Positions 21,014-30,283 of a stretch of 64,000 nt of DNA are shown here, one piece after another. The notes below the pieces were generated by a model. The model had not been told where the DNA came from, did not search any database, and saw only the letters and a list, made by a program, of their open reading frames with translations. Each line of letters opens with the position of its first letter. Positions within the stretch are counted from its first letter, which is position 1. The stretch is from Viridibacillus arvi (lineage in GTDB: Bacteria; Bacillota; Bacilli; Bacillales_A; Planococcaceae): contig NZ_LILB01000001.1 of NCBI RefSeq assembly GCF_001274945.1, forward strand, positions 1,675,111-1,739,110. The letters run 5' to 3'. Position numbers and translations under genes: made by a program.

Positions 21014-22009
21014 TCATACGTCAGGCAGTTCAGAAAGTTGCTCAAGCTTGTGGAAAAAGTCCATCAAGTCATAATCAGTTTCCTTTACTTCTCCAAACAT
21101 TGAATGTACAAAATCTACGTAGCCATCCGCTATTTCCCTAGCTTCATAATCAAACCATTCAAATGGATAAGTTACGACAATATGTCGATGTATTAAATAT
21201 TGTACCATATCTAATGCCGATGGTTCTTGCTGTAGCTCATCTTCTACAACTGACAAGACTGCTTTTGTAACTGGTAAGGCAGATGGCTCTGCTAGCTCAG
21301 ATGGATTAACCGTACACTGAACATTGAATTTTGTAACCTTCACTGTTGTATCAACTTGTTGACTTACTAGCAATAACAATGCCTCACTTTGAAGTAAGGG
21401 ATGGATTCGGTCATCTTCGATAATGGATACAATTTCCTCTTTTATATGACGAATATTAACCTGTCGAATACTCTGCAATAATTGAAACTGTTTCATATAA
21501 GATAAAGAGAAAAAATGATCTAGTTGTAACTCAGTACTATCAATCTTCAAATCGACAACTGGCTCATCTGTCTGAATTAGATTCTCTGCTATACGAGCAT
21601 TAAGTTCTTGCAAGCGAATAAACTTAGGAATTGATTCTTCAGGAATTACTTGTTCTTCCAGTAACGATCTGATTAATTCTTCTACCTGATTGAATTCTTT
21701 CAATTCCATACAGACAGTGAGATATAACTCCATCGCTTCTATGTATTTATGAGGACCTATCGCGAGTAATTTCTCACATGCCTCTTTCGCTTTTTCAAAA
21801 TTTCGTATTTCATATAAGGAGAAAGCATATACACTAAGCGTACTTTCATCGCCTTCAGTATACTGCAATGCTTCACTAAGAGCTTGCACAGCTAAGTCAT
21901 ATTGATAATGCTCTGCAAAGTGATGTCCATCAGCTATTAATTTATCTATAGCTCCAGGAAACACAATGACATTATCTTGTTTTAGAATATTGTGTCGTTT
22001 TTTTCGCAA
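21014..22009 (-). CDS. ysoA: TPR-repeat protein, YsoA-like
   Basis: The 331-residue soluble protein has tetratricopeptide-like helices in its first half (YQYDLAVQALSEALQY, NFEKAKEACEKLLAI, EFNQVEELIRSLL; ~38-125) and an acidic, less defined C-terminal half. It precedes tig, the position of ysoA in Bacillus subtilis. TPR repeats bind partner proteins, but the partner is unknown. Start TTG with GGGAGAG upstream. The symbol is assigned from context and architecture. Confidence 0.8.
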   Translation of the reverse strand: MRKKRHNILKQDNVIVFPGAIDKLIADGHHFAEHYQYDLAVQALSEALQYTEGDESTLSVYAFSLYEIRNFEKAKEACEKLLAIGPHKYIEAMELYLTVCMELKEFNQVEELIRSLLEEQVIPEESIPKFIRLQELNARIAENLIQTDEPVVDLKIDSTELQLDHFFSLSYMKQFQLLQSIRQVNIRHIKEEIVSIIEDDRIHPLLQSEALLLLVSQQVDTTVKVTKFNVQCTVNPSELAEPSALPVTKAVLSVVEDELQQEPSALDMVQYLIHRHIVVTYPFEWFDYEAREIADGYVDFVHSMFGEVKETDYDLMDFFHKLEQLSELPDV

Positions 22010-22255
22010 GTGTGCTCACTCTCCCACTCTATTTTATCATATCTTGCATATACACAAAAACATTTTACATACCCATATTCCCTACTAGCTTAGCGAAGGA
22101 TTGAAACGACAAGTTCAGATAGAAGGGATTTTACTTCCAAAATATATATAGGTAGAAACTCTACATGTCACTGAGTAAGAAAGCGACTTTCTCCCATTAT
22201 AACCGTCTTCCTTGCTATATAATCGGCCACTCTTTCAAAGGTATACTACCTAGGA

Positions 22256-23143
22256 TTAATTGTTTACAAAATGCTGCTCAACTGACTGTAAAAAGCTTTG
22301 TATCGCTACTGGCAGGTGACGATTTTTCATATATGCTAGATAAACCGTTCTTTCAAGGGAAGGGTGGTCAATAGGCCTTTTAACAACAGTACTGTCAATT
22401 GGTTCCATAACATAATTTTCAGGGACAATTGTAACCCCTAAATTATTTCTCACTAATGAAACTGCTGTTTCAAAACGCTCTATCTCAAATTGAATGTTTA
22501 ACTTTAATTGCGCAACTTTGAAGGCATTTATAATATCTATTCGTGTTTGAAAACCTTCTGTACTAACAATGAATGATTCCTGCTCTAAATCAGCTAAGCT
22601 TAAACTAGCTTTTTTTGTAAGTGGATGTCCTTGAGGTAACACAGCTACTAATTGTTCCTGATAAAGTGGAATCGATTCTATATCCTCATCATAAATCAAT
22701 TGATTCGTAATGATTGCATGTGATTTATATGTTTGAAGAGAGTGTTTAACATGCTCAACACTTAGCACATCAAAAAGCTTAAATACCATTGCCGGATAGC
22801 TTTGTTTATAGGTATAAATCAAATTAGGCAACCAAGTCTTAAGTGATTCAATAATCCCCAGTACAATTTCACCTTTTCCTCCAGCTATCACTTCCTTCAT
22901 TTCTTTATTCATGATATCCATTTGAGATAACATGATAGTAGCTCTCGTATATAGCAATTCACCGGCATCCGTTAATACAAATTTCCGAGTACTTCTTTCA
23001 AGTAAAGGTGCTCCAACTTCAAGTTCCAGCTTTTTTACTGCATTACTTAAAGAAGGTTGCGAAATATGTAGTTTTTCAGCTGCTTTAGAATAACTTTTAT
23101 TATTCACAATTGTGATGAAATAATATAATCGTTTTAAATCCAT
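22256..23143 (-). CDS. LysR-family transcriptional regulator
   Basis: The 295-residue protein has the N-terminal LysR winged helix (MDLKRLYYFITIVNNKSYSKAAEKLHISQPSLS..., residues 1-60) and a two-lobed effector domain. It is divergently transcribed from hutG and the GltS-type symporter with about 130 bp between starts. It is therefore the likely regulator of those genes, with formiminoglutamate, glutamate or a relative as possible effector. Start ATG with GGAGAGAG upstream. Confidence 0.9.
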   Translation of the reverse strand: MDLKRLYYFITIVNNKSYSKAAEKLHISQPSLSNAVKKLELEVGAPLLERSTRKFVLTDAGELLYTRATIMLSQMDIMNKEMKEVIAGGKGEIVLGIIESLKTWLPNLIYTYKQSYPAMVFKLFDVLSVEHVKHSLQTYKSHAIITNQLIYDEDIESIPLYQEQLVAVLPQGHPLTKKASLSLADLEQESFIVSTEGFQTRIDIINAFKVAQLKLNIQFEIERFETAVSLVRNNLGVTIVPENYVMEPIDSTVVKRPIDHPSLERTVYLAYMKNRHLPVAIQSFLQSVEQHFVNN

Positions 23144-23183
23144 AGTAATTATCTCTCTCCACTTATAGTTTTTAACTATTATT

Positions 23184-23212
23184 TTATAATAATTATATAT
23201 TAGAAATTATAA
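23184..23212. promoter_or_regulatory. Candidate LysR operator
   Basis: The arms TTATAAT and ATTATAA form an inverted repeat separated by 15 bp in the divergent LysR-hutG promoter region. The surrounding DNA is very AT-rich, so chance symmetry is possible. Confidence 0.3.
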
Positions 23213-23275
23213 TTAATGAAATATATAATGAATTTACAATCAATTTTAATTATTCTAAACGTTGAGGTGAAATAT

Positions 23276-24244
23276 ATGTACACAAAGATTACTAAAGAAC
23301 AATGGCAAGGGCGAATAGACCATCCGACAAACAGAGTGAGTTTTCGATATCATCAAGTAGTTGAACCAATCAATATTCAAGAAATTGAAGAAAGTACAAC
23401 TCCCACTTCAACTATTATTGGCTTTGAATGCGAAGAAGGCGTAAGAAGAAATCAAGGTCGTCTGGGCGCAGCTGCTGCTCCTAATGCTATTAGATCCTCA
23501 TTATCAAGTTTGCCTTGGGTACTGCCTACTGAAAATAAATTACAGGATGCTGGCAATATTGCATGTAAAGGTACACATCTTGAAGAAGCTCAAATTGAAT
23601 TAGGGAAAGCTGTCACTAATATTTTGAATTCTAAATCTAAGTGTATCGTGCTCGGAGGAGGTCACGAAACTCTATATGGCCATTATTTAGGTATTAGAGA
23701 AGCGATTGGGCCAGAGAAAAAACTCGGCATAATCAATATTGATGCTCATTTTGACTTGCGCTCATATGAAGTTGAGCCATCATCTGGTACGATGTTCCGA
23801 CAAATTTTAGAACAAGATACGAATGCTAGCTATTTTGTACTTGGTATTCAACGTTATGGCAATACAATGGAATTATTCGAAAAAGCAGATGAACTTGGTG
23901 TCCATTACATTTATGAAGATGAGTTAATTACTGATACATCTCAACTTTATAAGAGCGAGATACAAGAATTTATCGATAACCATGACGCAGTGTTGCTAAC
24001 ACTCTGTACAGATGTATTGAACGCTGCATTTGCACCTGGTGTTAGTGCACCTTCTCCGTTTGGCTTATCTCCACAAATTGTACGCTCTATTATTCAATTT
24101 GTGACAAGTCATGAAAAAACAATGTCATTTGATATTTGTGAAGTAAATCCATCGTTAGACGAAGGGGGAAGAACAACAAAATTAGGGGCGTATTTCGTCA
24201 ACGAAGCGATAGTTTCTTTTAAAAAGGGGTATGGTAGATGTTAG
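23276..24244 (+). CDS. hutG: Formimidoylglutamase
   Basis: This arginase/agmatinase-fold manganese enzyme hydrolyses N-formimidoyl-L-glutamate to glutamate and formamide, the last step of one histidine-degradation route. Metal-binding segments are GGGHETLYGHYLG (~126), NIDAHFDLRSYE (~155) and CTDVLNAAFAPGVSAPSPFG, with the ureohydrolase-typical FDICEVNP near the end. I start it at ATG 23276 (MYTKITKEQWQGR), which has GAGGTG upstream. The in-frame ATG 60 bp earlier has no such site. hutH, hutU and hutI are not in the window. It overlaps the downstream symporter by 7 bp. Confidence 0.92.
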   Translation: MYTKITKEQWQGRIDHPTNRVSFRYHQVVEPINIQEIEESTTPTSTIIGFECEEGVRRNQGRLGAAAAPNAIRSSLSSLPWVLPTENKLQDAGNIACKGTHLEEAQIELGKAVTNILNSKSKCIVLGGGHETLYGHYLGIREAIGPEKKLGIINIDAHFDLRSYEVEPSSGTMFRQILEQDTNASYFVLGIQRYGNTMELFEKADELGVHYIYEDELITDTSQLYKSEIQEFIDNHDAVLLTLCTDVLNAAFAPGVSAPSPFGLSPQIVRSIIQFVTSHEKTMSFDICEVNPSLDEGGRTTKLGAYFVNEAIVSFKKGYGRC

Positions 24245-25419
24245 AAATCAATCAAATTACAACTGTCTTTTTAGCGGTTGCATTATTAACTTTAGGTAGT
24301 TTTCTCATTAAAAAGATAGGTGTTTTACAGCGTTTTTGTATACCAGCACCTGTTGTTGGGGGCTTAATTTTCGCAGCAATTACAACTATTTTACAAGCAA
24401 CAGGCACTTTAGAAATCTCACTAGATACTTCTTTACAAAGTTTATTTATGATTACTTTTTTCACAACAGTTGGTTTAGGTGCTAGCTTTAAATTAGTAAA
24501 GCTTGGCGGGAAACTTTTAATCTTTTATTGGCTTGCTTGTGGCTTTTTAGCGCTTATGCAAAATGTAATCGGTGTCTCACTTGCATCATTATTTGGCATC
24601 GACCCTCTAATCGGCATGATGGCTGGAGCTGTATCAATGGAAGGTGGGCATGGTTCTGCTGCTGCGTTTGGACAAACATTAGAGGATCTAGGAATTTCCT
24701 CAGCGATGACTATTGGCGCTGCTGCTGCAACATGCGGTCTTGTAGCAGGTGGGCTAATCGGTGGTCCGATTGTAAAATATTTAATTACTAAACACGACTT
24801 GAAACCTGCTGAAGAAGAGGAAGTTGCTAGCCATGAGGATGATGACTATCCAATTACTTCTGAATCTTTTTTATTCCAAGTGTTTATCATTACATTCTGT
24901 ATGGCAGTAGGTACATATCTGGGGACACTATTCTCAGAAACTACAGGGTTTGTACTTCCTGGGTATGTTGGCGCTATGTTTGCTGCTGTCATTGTACGAA
25001 ATATATTAGATAAAATAAAACCACACTCTGTACATATGAAGAGTGTTAACTTAATCGGTGACGTGGCATTAGGAGTCTTCCTATCAATGGCATTAATGAG
25101 TATTAAGCTTTGGGAAATTGCAGATTTAGCCTTACCATTATTTGCGATCGTCTTTGTTCAAGTAATATTTATCGTCGTATTTAGTATCTTCGTGTTATTC
25201 CGCATCCTTGGGAAAAACTACGATGCTGCTGTTATGGTTGCAGGTTTTGCTGGACACGGACTAGGCGCAACACCAAATGCAATGGCCAATATGTCTGCTG
25301 TTGTAAACCGTTTTGGTCCATCTCGCAAAGCATTTTTAATCGTACCAATCGTTGGCGCATTTTTAATTGATGTCTTTGCAATACCAATCATTATCACTAC
25401 CATTAATCTACTCAAATAA
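24238..25419 (+). CDS. gltS: GltS-type sodium:glutamate symporter
   Basis: The 393-residue membrane protein has around ten to twelve hydrophobic segments and ESS-family signatures: IPAPVVGGLIFA, SMEGGHGSAAAFG and the second inverted-repeat copy GFAGHGLGATPNAMANM. The family imports glutamate with sodium. Its ATG lies inside the 3' end of hutG, so it is co-transcribed and translationally coupled. The pairing suggests it moves formiminoglutamate or the glutamate produced from it. That substrate assignment is inference. Confidence 0.88.
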   Translation: MLEINQITTVFLAVALLTLGSFLIKKIGVLQRFCIPAPVVGGLIFAAITTILQATGTLEISLDTSLQSLFMITFFTTVGLGASFKLVKLGGKLLIFYWLACGFLALMQNVIGVSLASLFGIDPLIGMMAGAVSMEGGHGSAAAFGQTLEDLGISSAMTIGAAAATCGLVAGGLIGGPIVKYLITKHDLKPAEEEEVASHEDDDYPITSESFLFQVFIITFCMAVGTYLGTLFSETTGFVLPGYVGAMFAAVIVRNILDKIKPHSVHMKSVNLIGDVALGVFLSMALMSIKLWEIADLALPLFAIVFVQVIFIVVFSIFVLFRILGKNYDAAVMVAGFAGHGLGATPNAMANMSAVVNRFGPSRKAFLIVPIVGAFLIDVFAIPIIITTINLLK

Positions 25420-25420
25420 A

Positions 25421-25456
25421 AATAGGGCCGTTATCCACTTGGATGACGGTCCTATT
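25421..25456 (+). terminator. Terminator after gltS
   Basis: A 16-bp stem with two G·T wobbles (AATAGGGCCGTTATCC/GGATGACGGTCCTATT), a 4-nt loop and a following T-run, immediately after the symporter stop. Confidence 0.85.
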
Positions 25457-25616
25457 TTTATTTGGCGGATGAAATTTATTATAAAGAGCTTCTAAAAAAA
25501 GCATAAAGGCACCTTACTTACCGACCTTGTGAATTTCGCTTTCTTTCGTCGTCCTTTATTCCCTATGTTTATAAAAAACATTCTAGCCCTATACACGAAC
25601 AATATACAAAGTATGA

Positions 25617-26261
25617 TCAATGCCCTCCGCCATAATAATAAGGATTCTGAACAGCGGTATAATATGGATGATAGTTTGTCATAGGAACACTAGGTTGTTC
25701 TATGTTGGTATTCTTTGGCTGTTTCAAGCAGTTGTCAGTTGGACCAATAAGTATTGATTCGTTATTTAAAGGTTCAAGCGTTTTTTTCAATTGATTAGGA
25801 TCTAAACAATAAGCATATGCAAGCACTTCAGTCGGTGTTTTCGTGAGAAGATCAGATCCTAAAATAGCTTCTGGATACGGGGCATCAAATATCGCAAGTA
25901 AATGCGTACTTTCTTTAGTAGCTATTTCCCAATGCCACCAACCTTGAGGAATATTCGCTACTTGCCCAGGGGTTATAGGGAAATGAGATACTTTACTTGT
26001 AAATGGGTTAATCAAAGAAACGACCGCTGCTCCTGAAATACAATAAACTAGCTCAGAAGCATTTTGGTGATAATGCGGTTCAACAATGCGGTCTTTACTT
26101 AAAAAAATATCAAAGAGCGACACATTACCAAGCGTATTTAAATTATTTCTCCCTAAACTATTAATAAAATTTTCATTATTACGAGTAAATAATCTGTTTT
26201 TATTTAGATCAAAAAAGAATTCTACATTCGGTTGTGTAAAATCCATATAAGAAATAGACAT
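25617..26261 (-). CDS. Cupin-domain protein with Tyr-rich tail
   Basis: The 214-residue protein has one germin/oxalate-decarboxylase-like cupin domain. Motif 1 is PHYHQNASELVYCISG, with metal-ligand His-x-His and Glu, and motif 2 is IPQGWWHWEI. The C-terminal ~35 residues are Pro/Tyr/Asn-rich, ending NPYYYGGGH, which resembles tails seen in spore-coat and surface proteins. No signal peptide is present. Start ATG with AGAGG upstream. The metal site looks usable, but the substrate is not evident. Confidence 0.75.
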   Translation of the reverse strand: MSISYMDFTQPNVEFFFDLNKNRLFTRNNENFINSLGRNNLNTLGNVSLFDIFLSKDRIVEPHYHQNASELVYCISGAAVVSLINPFTSKVSHFPITPGQVANIPQGWWHWEIATKESTHLLAIFDAPYPEAILGSDLLTKTPTEVLAYAYCLDPNQLKKTLEPLNNESILIGPTDNCLKQPKNTNIEQPSVPMTNYHPYYTAVQNPYYYGGGH

Positions 26262-26350
26262 AGACCAAAAACCTCTTTTCTTAAAAAATTCGCTTCATCG
26301 TATATTATGCGAATGGTAACAATGCGTGACAAATGCCTATAAACAAAAAA

Positions 26351-26375
26351 GGAAATCCTTTGAAATAAGGATTCC
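26351..26375 (-). terminator. Terminator after the catalase gene
   Basis: The arms GGAAATCCTT and AAGGATTCC (one bulged A) enclose a 6-nt loop and are followed by TTTTTT on the minus strand. Confidence 0.8.
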
Positions 26376-26395
26376 CTGAGCTTTTACTTTTATTT

Positions 26396-28432
26396 TCACA
26401 TCCGTTGCCAAAAACGTTGAATGGTCATCGCTTCTATAAATTCCTTAGAGAAGGTTTGCGGATTTTGATCTACTAATACACCCGGCTTCCCTAAAATTCC
26501 AAGCGACTCTAAAATTGGCGCAGCCGCTTCTGAAGCGCCAATCGGTTTGAAATGATTATACGTGTCTATTACAAATGCCTTTGTTTTCCATAGGAAGTTT
26601 TCGTTTGCATTTGGACTTACTCCTATATACAAACCATCGTAAAGTAAAGGTGAACCTGTTAAAAAACTTTGATCTACTTTTAATTCTACACCGTCAGTAC
26701 CTTTCACTACACCTAATTCGTCATGAACAATGACTGGTTGAAGCCCCACTTTTTTCCACTGCTCTAATAAATAATTTGTTTCTCTACCATTGAATTCACT
26801 TTCTAAAATAACTCCTACTTTTAGCGTTTTTGGTGAAAGTTTAGTATTAAATAGACTTAAAGCTGGAGATGACTTTTTCACCTGGGATTCTTGTACTTTC
26901 GGAACCTCTACACCTAATGCAGTAGCAACAACTGTCGCTAACTCTGAACTAATATGTCCTAGCATGTTCACAACTTGTTGTCTTACAGAGACACTTTGTA
27001 CCTTTCCTAATTCAAAGCTAAAGGCTTGCATAATATGCTCTTTTTCCACAGGTGTCATGCTATTCCAAAACATGCGTGCTTGTGAGAAGTGATCTTCGAA
27101 ACTTTCCGCTGTCTCTCTCATTTTTCTTCCATCTACTAAGGAAGGATAAGTAACAAAACCGCCTTTTGAACCTGGCACTGTATAAGGTGTATTATCTGCT
27201 AATGAGTTTTTATGGTAAGCAATTCGATCTTTGTCGATGATATAGCGAGAAGCACCATCCCGCTGATTATTATGAAAAGGACAAATCGGTCGATTTATCG
27301 GCAGCTCTTGATGATTCGTCCCCACGCGATAAAACTGTGTATCAGAATAAGAAAATAGTCGACCTTGTAATAGTGGGTCATTAGTAAAATCTATACCTCG
27401 AACAATATTACCGGGGTGCAAAGCGACTTGCTCAGTTTCGGCAAATACATTATCAACATTTCGATTCAACGTAATTTTCCCAATCATTCTAACTGGTACA
27501 TCTTCTTCAGGCCATAGTTTAGTGGAGTCTAATATATCAAAATCAAATTTAAATTCATCTGACTCTTCCAACACTTGAATACCAAGTTCATATTCCGCAT
27601 AATTACCGTGTTCTATATTTTCCCATAGATCTCTTCTATGATAATCTGCATCTGCCCCACCTAACTTCTGTGCCTCATCCCAAATAAGCGACCGCAAGCC
27701 TAGTACTGGCTTTATATGAAATTTCACAAAACGAGATTTACCATGCTTATTGACGAATCGGAATGCATGCACGCCAAAGCCTTGCATCATTCGGAAACTT
27801 CTAGGAATGGTTCTATCACTCATAATCCACATTGCCATATGGGCAGATTCCTGATTGTTTGCTATAAAATCCCAGAATGTATCGTGCGCTGTTTGCCCTT
27901 GTGGAATTTCATTGTTAGGCTCGGGTTTAACTGCGTGAATTAGATCAGGGAACTTAATACTATCTTGGATGAAAAACACAGGAATGTTGTTGCCTACTAA
28001 ATCAAAATTTCCTTCTTCTGTATAAAATTTCGTTGCGAAACCACGGACATCTCGATTCGTTTCATTTACTCCTCTAGAACCTGCCACTTGTGAAAAACGT
28101 ATAAATAATGGCGTTTTGACAGCAGGATCATTAAGGAATTTAGCCATTGTTAATTCTTCAAGTGACTCATACAATTCAAATTCACCATACGCTCCGTATC
28201 CACGTGCATGCACAACTCTTTCCGGAATGCGCTCTCGATCAAAATGAGACATCTTTTCACGGAAAAGGAAATCTTCAATTAGTGTCGGACCTCTGTCCCC
28301 CGCTTTTAACGAGTCTTCATCATTGGAGACTTTCACTCCTTCATTTGACGTCATGATTTTCCCTTTGTTTTCACGGACAAACTGCTGGAGTTGCTGTTCT
28401 TTCTTATCCATCTTGTCGTTATTATTTTTCAA
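26396..28432 (-). CDS. katE: Large-subunit haem catalase (clade 2, KatE/HPII-like)
   Basis: The 678-residue protein is a large-subunit catalase that dismutates hydrogen peroxide. Visible features are the distal His segment [11 protein letters not shown] (~75), the NADPH/haem-region [23 protein letters not shown], the proximal haem tyrosine in RLFSYSDTQ (~360) and the extra C-terminal flavodoxin-like domain (~520-678) that distinguishes HPII-type enzymes. The best start is a TTG at 28430-28432, behind GAGGTGG. The first ATG is about 25 nt from that site. It has its own terminator and is monocistronic. I saw no PerR box in its upstream region. Confidence 0.94.
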   Translation of the reverse strand: MKNNNDKMDKKEQQLQQFVRENKGKIMTSNEGVKVSNDEDSLKAGDRGPTLIEDFLFREKMSHFDRERIPERVVHARGYGAYGEFELYESLEELTMAKFLNDPAVKTPLFIRFSQVAGSRGVNETNRDVRGFATKFYTEEGNFDLVGNNIPVFFIQDSIKFPDLIHAVKPEPNNEIPQGQTAHDTFWDFIANNQESAHMAMWIMSDRTIPRSFRMMQGFGVHAFRFVNKHGKSRFVKFHIKPVLGLRSLIWDEAQKLGGADADYHRRDLWENIEHGNYAEYELGIQVLEESDEFKFDFDILDSTKLWPEEDVPVRMIGKITLNRNVDNVFAETEQVALHPGNIVRGIDFTNDPLLQGRLFSYSDTQFYRVGTNHQELPINRPICPFHNNQRDGASRYIIDKDRIAYHKNSLADNTPYTVPGSKGGFVTYPSLVDGRKMRETAESFEDHFSQARMFWNSMTPVEKEHIMQAFSFELGKVQSVSVRQQVVNMLGHISSELATVVATALGVEVPKVQESQVKKSSPALSLFNTKLSPKTLKVGVILESEFNGRETNYLLEQWKKVGLQPVIVHDELGVVKGTDGVELKVDQSFLTGSPLLYDGLYIGVSPNANENFLWKTKAFVIDTYNHFKPIGASEAAAPILESLGILGKPGVLVDQNPQTFSKEFIEAMTIQRFWQRM

Positions 28433-28510
28433 AAAACCACCTCATCCATACTCTATGCACGTGTTTTTTTCATTAGTAGTAAAACTAGAGAAAAATAATA
28501 TACATAAAAA

Positions 28511-28550
28511 AGCACCATCTAAAGGTTTGAAAAATGCTTTAGATGATGCT
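28511..28550 (-). terminator. Terminator after the D-Ala-D-Ala carboxypeptidase gene
   Basis: A 14-bp stem with one mismatch (AGCACCATCTAAAG/CTTTAGATGATGCT) followed by TTTTTT on the minus strand, 9 bp after the stop. Confidence 0.85.
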
Positions 28551-28558
28551 AAATTTTG

Positions 28559-30022
28559 TTATAATTCTTTCACCATAGTAGTTACTATTTTATCAATGTC
28601 AGGAATGGTGTTTTCCTTATTTTGTACAAGGACGCTAAAAATGTACCACTCACCGCTATCTGCTTGCACATATCCACTTAATGTATTGACTGCATTGAGA
28701 GACCCTGTTTTTGCAATAACTTTCCCAGCTGTTAATGGTTCTTTAAAACGATTACGCAACGAACCTCCTATCATTCGTTCAGCATTTGCCGCTACAGGTA
28801 AACTAGTATAATACGTTTGGTACCAGCTTTTCTCTTTTTGAACTTTGTAAAGCATATCAGTTAAAGCATTGCTTGTTACACTATTCTTATGGGACATACC
28901 TGAACCATCTTCAAAGTCCCATGCTTTCATATCAAGTTTTAATGATTTGCCGTACGATTCTACAACTTTTAAACCAGCTTTGGTGCTCCCATCATGCTTT
29001 TCAACTTGCCCCATTGTTTTCACTAAAATATCGGCAATCCCATTATTACTAAGTTTCATATATGGGATCATAATATCTTTTAATGGCATTGATCTTTTTT
29101 CAGCCAGTAAAGTAACCTTTTTAGGCGTCTTCATTACTTTACGCGTATGACCATTTATAAATTGAATGCCCGCTTCTTCTAAAACCGATTGAAACATTGA
29201 TAATGTGTGTATGGTCGGATTTTTCACTGTAATCCACTCTCGCCCCGTTTTGCCAATTGGCAAATTTCCACTAATGACAATTTGATTGGATTTGTATAAT
29301 CTCGTAATATCTAATGTGTTGGCATCAGTTTCTTTGACTGTCTTCGCTTTATTTATAATTTCCATTTCACCAATATATGGTGTGACTTTAACAGTAGGAG
29401 GTGTATCAACTGATCCTGTAGACACATCCACGATAACAGTTCCCGTATCATAATCAGTATTAGGAGAAGTTGTTAATGCCGTTATCGGGGCTGCGTAATA
29501 ATACGGTTCATCATCCCATACAATACCTGGCGTTAGTAATTCGCTATCAAACCATGTATCATCAGCAAATAAATCACCCTCCACAGTATGAACACCTTTA
29601 GCTTTCAACTTCCCCGCAAACCATTCCAAATCTTCTTTCATTAAAGTTGGGTCTCCTTCACCCCTTATGTACAGATCCCCCTTTAAAAAACCATTTGTAA
29701 TTTTACCGTTCGTAAACAGTTGTGTTTTAAACCGATAATTATTTCCAAGTACATCTAAAGCGGCTGCCGAGGTCAACAATTTCATATTTGATGCTGGCTT
29801 GATTGCTTGACCACCTTTGTATGAATAGATCAAACGCCCAGAATTCTTTTGCCGCACGGAAATACTCACTTCTGCTCCGTCAAGCTGTTCCTTTACAATC
29901 TTTTCAATATCTTCTCTTAATAGATTTAAATCCTGAGTACCAGCATCAATCGTCTGGCCAAATAATAAAAAACTAACCATAAGCATGAATACTTTCACAA
30001 ATAAAGAAAGCCTGCTTTGCAT
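28559..30022 (-). CDS. D-alanyl-D-alanine carboxypeptidase/endopeptidase (PBP4, S13 family)
   Basis: The 487-residue exported enzyme trims or cleaves peptidoglycan peptides. It has an N-terminal signal peptide (~1-27) and the three penicillin-binding motifs: SxxK as SNMK (78-81), SxN as SNN (~323) and KTG (~434). The large insertion between the first two motifs is typical of the S13/PBP4 class (DacB of Escherichia coli, DacC of Bacillus subtilis). Start ATG with AAAAGGGGG upstream. The minus-strand region ahead contains TTGACA and CATATACTA. The latter fits a mother-cell sigma factor -10, so sporulation expression is possible but unproven. Confidence 0.93.
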   Translation of the reverse strand: MQSRLSLFVKVFMLMVSFLLFGQTIDAGTQDLNLLREDIEKIVKEQLDGAEVSISVRQKNSGRLIYSYKGGQAIKPASNMKLLTSAAALDVLGNNYRFKTQLFTNGKITNGFLKGDLYIRGEGDPTLMKEDLEWFAGKLKAKGVHTVEGDLFADDTWFDSELLTPGIVWDDEPYYYAAPITALTTSPNTDYDTGTVIVDVSTGSVDTPPTVKVTPYIGEMEIINKAKTVKETDANTLDITRLYKSNQIVISGNLPIGKTGREWITVKNPTIHTLSMFQSVLEEAGIQFINGHTRKVMKTPKKVTLLAEKRSMPLKDIMIPYMKLSNNGIADILVKTMGQVEKHDGSTKAGLKVVESYGKSLKLDMKAWDFEDGSGMSHKNSVTSNALTDMLYKVQKEKSWYQTYYTSLPVAANAERMIGGSLRNRFKEPLTAGKVIAKTGSLNAVNTLSGYVQADSGEWYIFSVLVQNKENTIPDIDKIVTTMVKEL

Positions 30023-30171
30023 ACTTATCCCCCTTTTCTACTAGGTTAAAGTTTTGTAAATTTCGTATTGGTTCACTAGTATATGCTTTATTTTCCCTGT
30101 CAATTCTCACTTTTTTCCACGGTTCAAGCAGTTCACTTCAGTTATAATTCCCATAAAAAATGACCAAATAA

Positions 30172-30196
30172 AAACACACCAAATAGAGGTGTGTTT
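30172..30196 (-). terminator. Terminator after the glycosyltransferase gene
   Basis: The arms AAACACACC and GGTGTGTTT (9 bp) enclose a 7-nt loop, and the minus strand continues with a T-rich tract about 90 bp past the stop. Confidence 0.65.
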
Positions 30197-30283
30197 GAAC
30201 ATCTAAAAAATAATCCATTTATAATTGAATTACTTTTTGCATTTCAAATCGGCAAGCATCAATAATTACTTATTCTAAATTGA

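Noticed and set aside
23784-24090. HutG reads CTDVL where many ureohydrolases have a DxD pair
   Set aside because: From memory other HutG proteins carry a similar CTDVL segment, so I did not treat it as an active-site defect.
28323-28811. Plus-strand 162-codon frame spanning the katE start and the carboxypeptidase end
   Set aside because: It crosses two real genes and a terminator on the other strand and has no ribosome-binding site.
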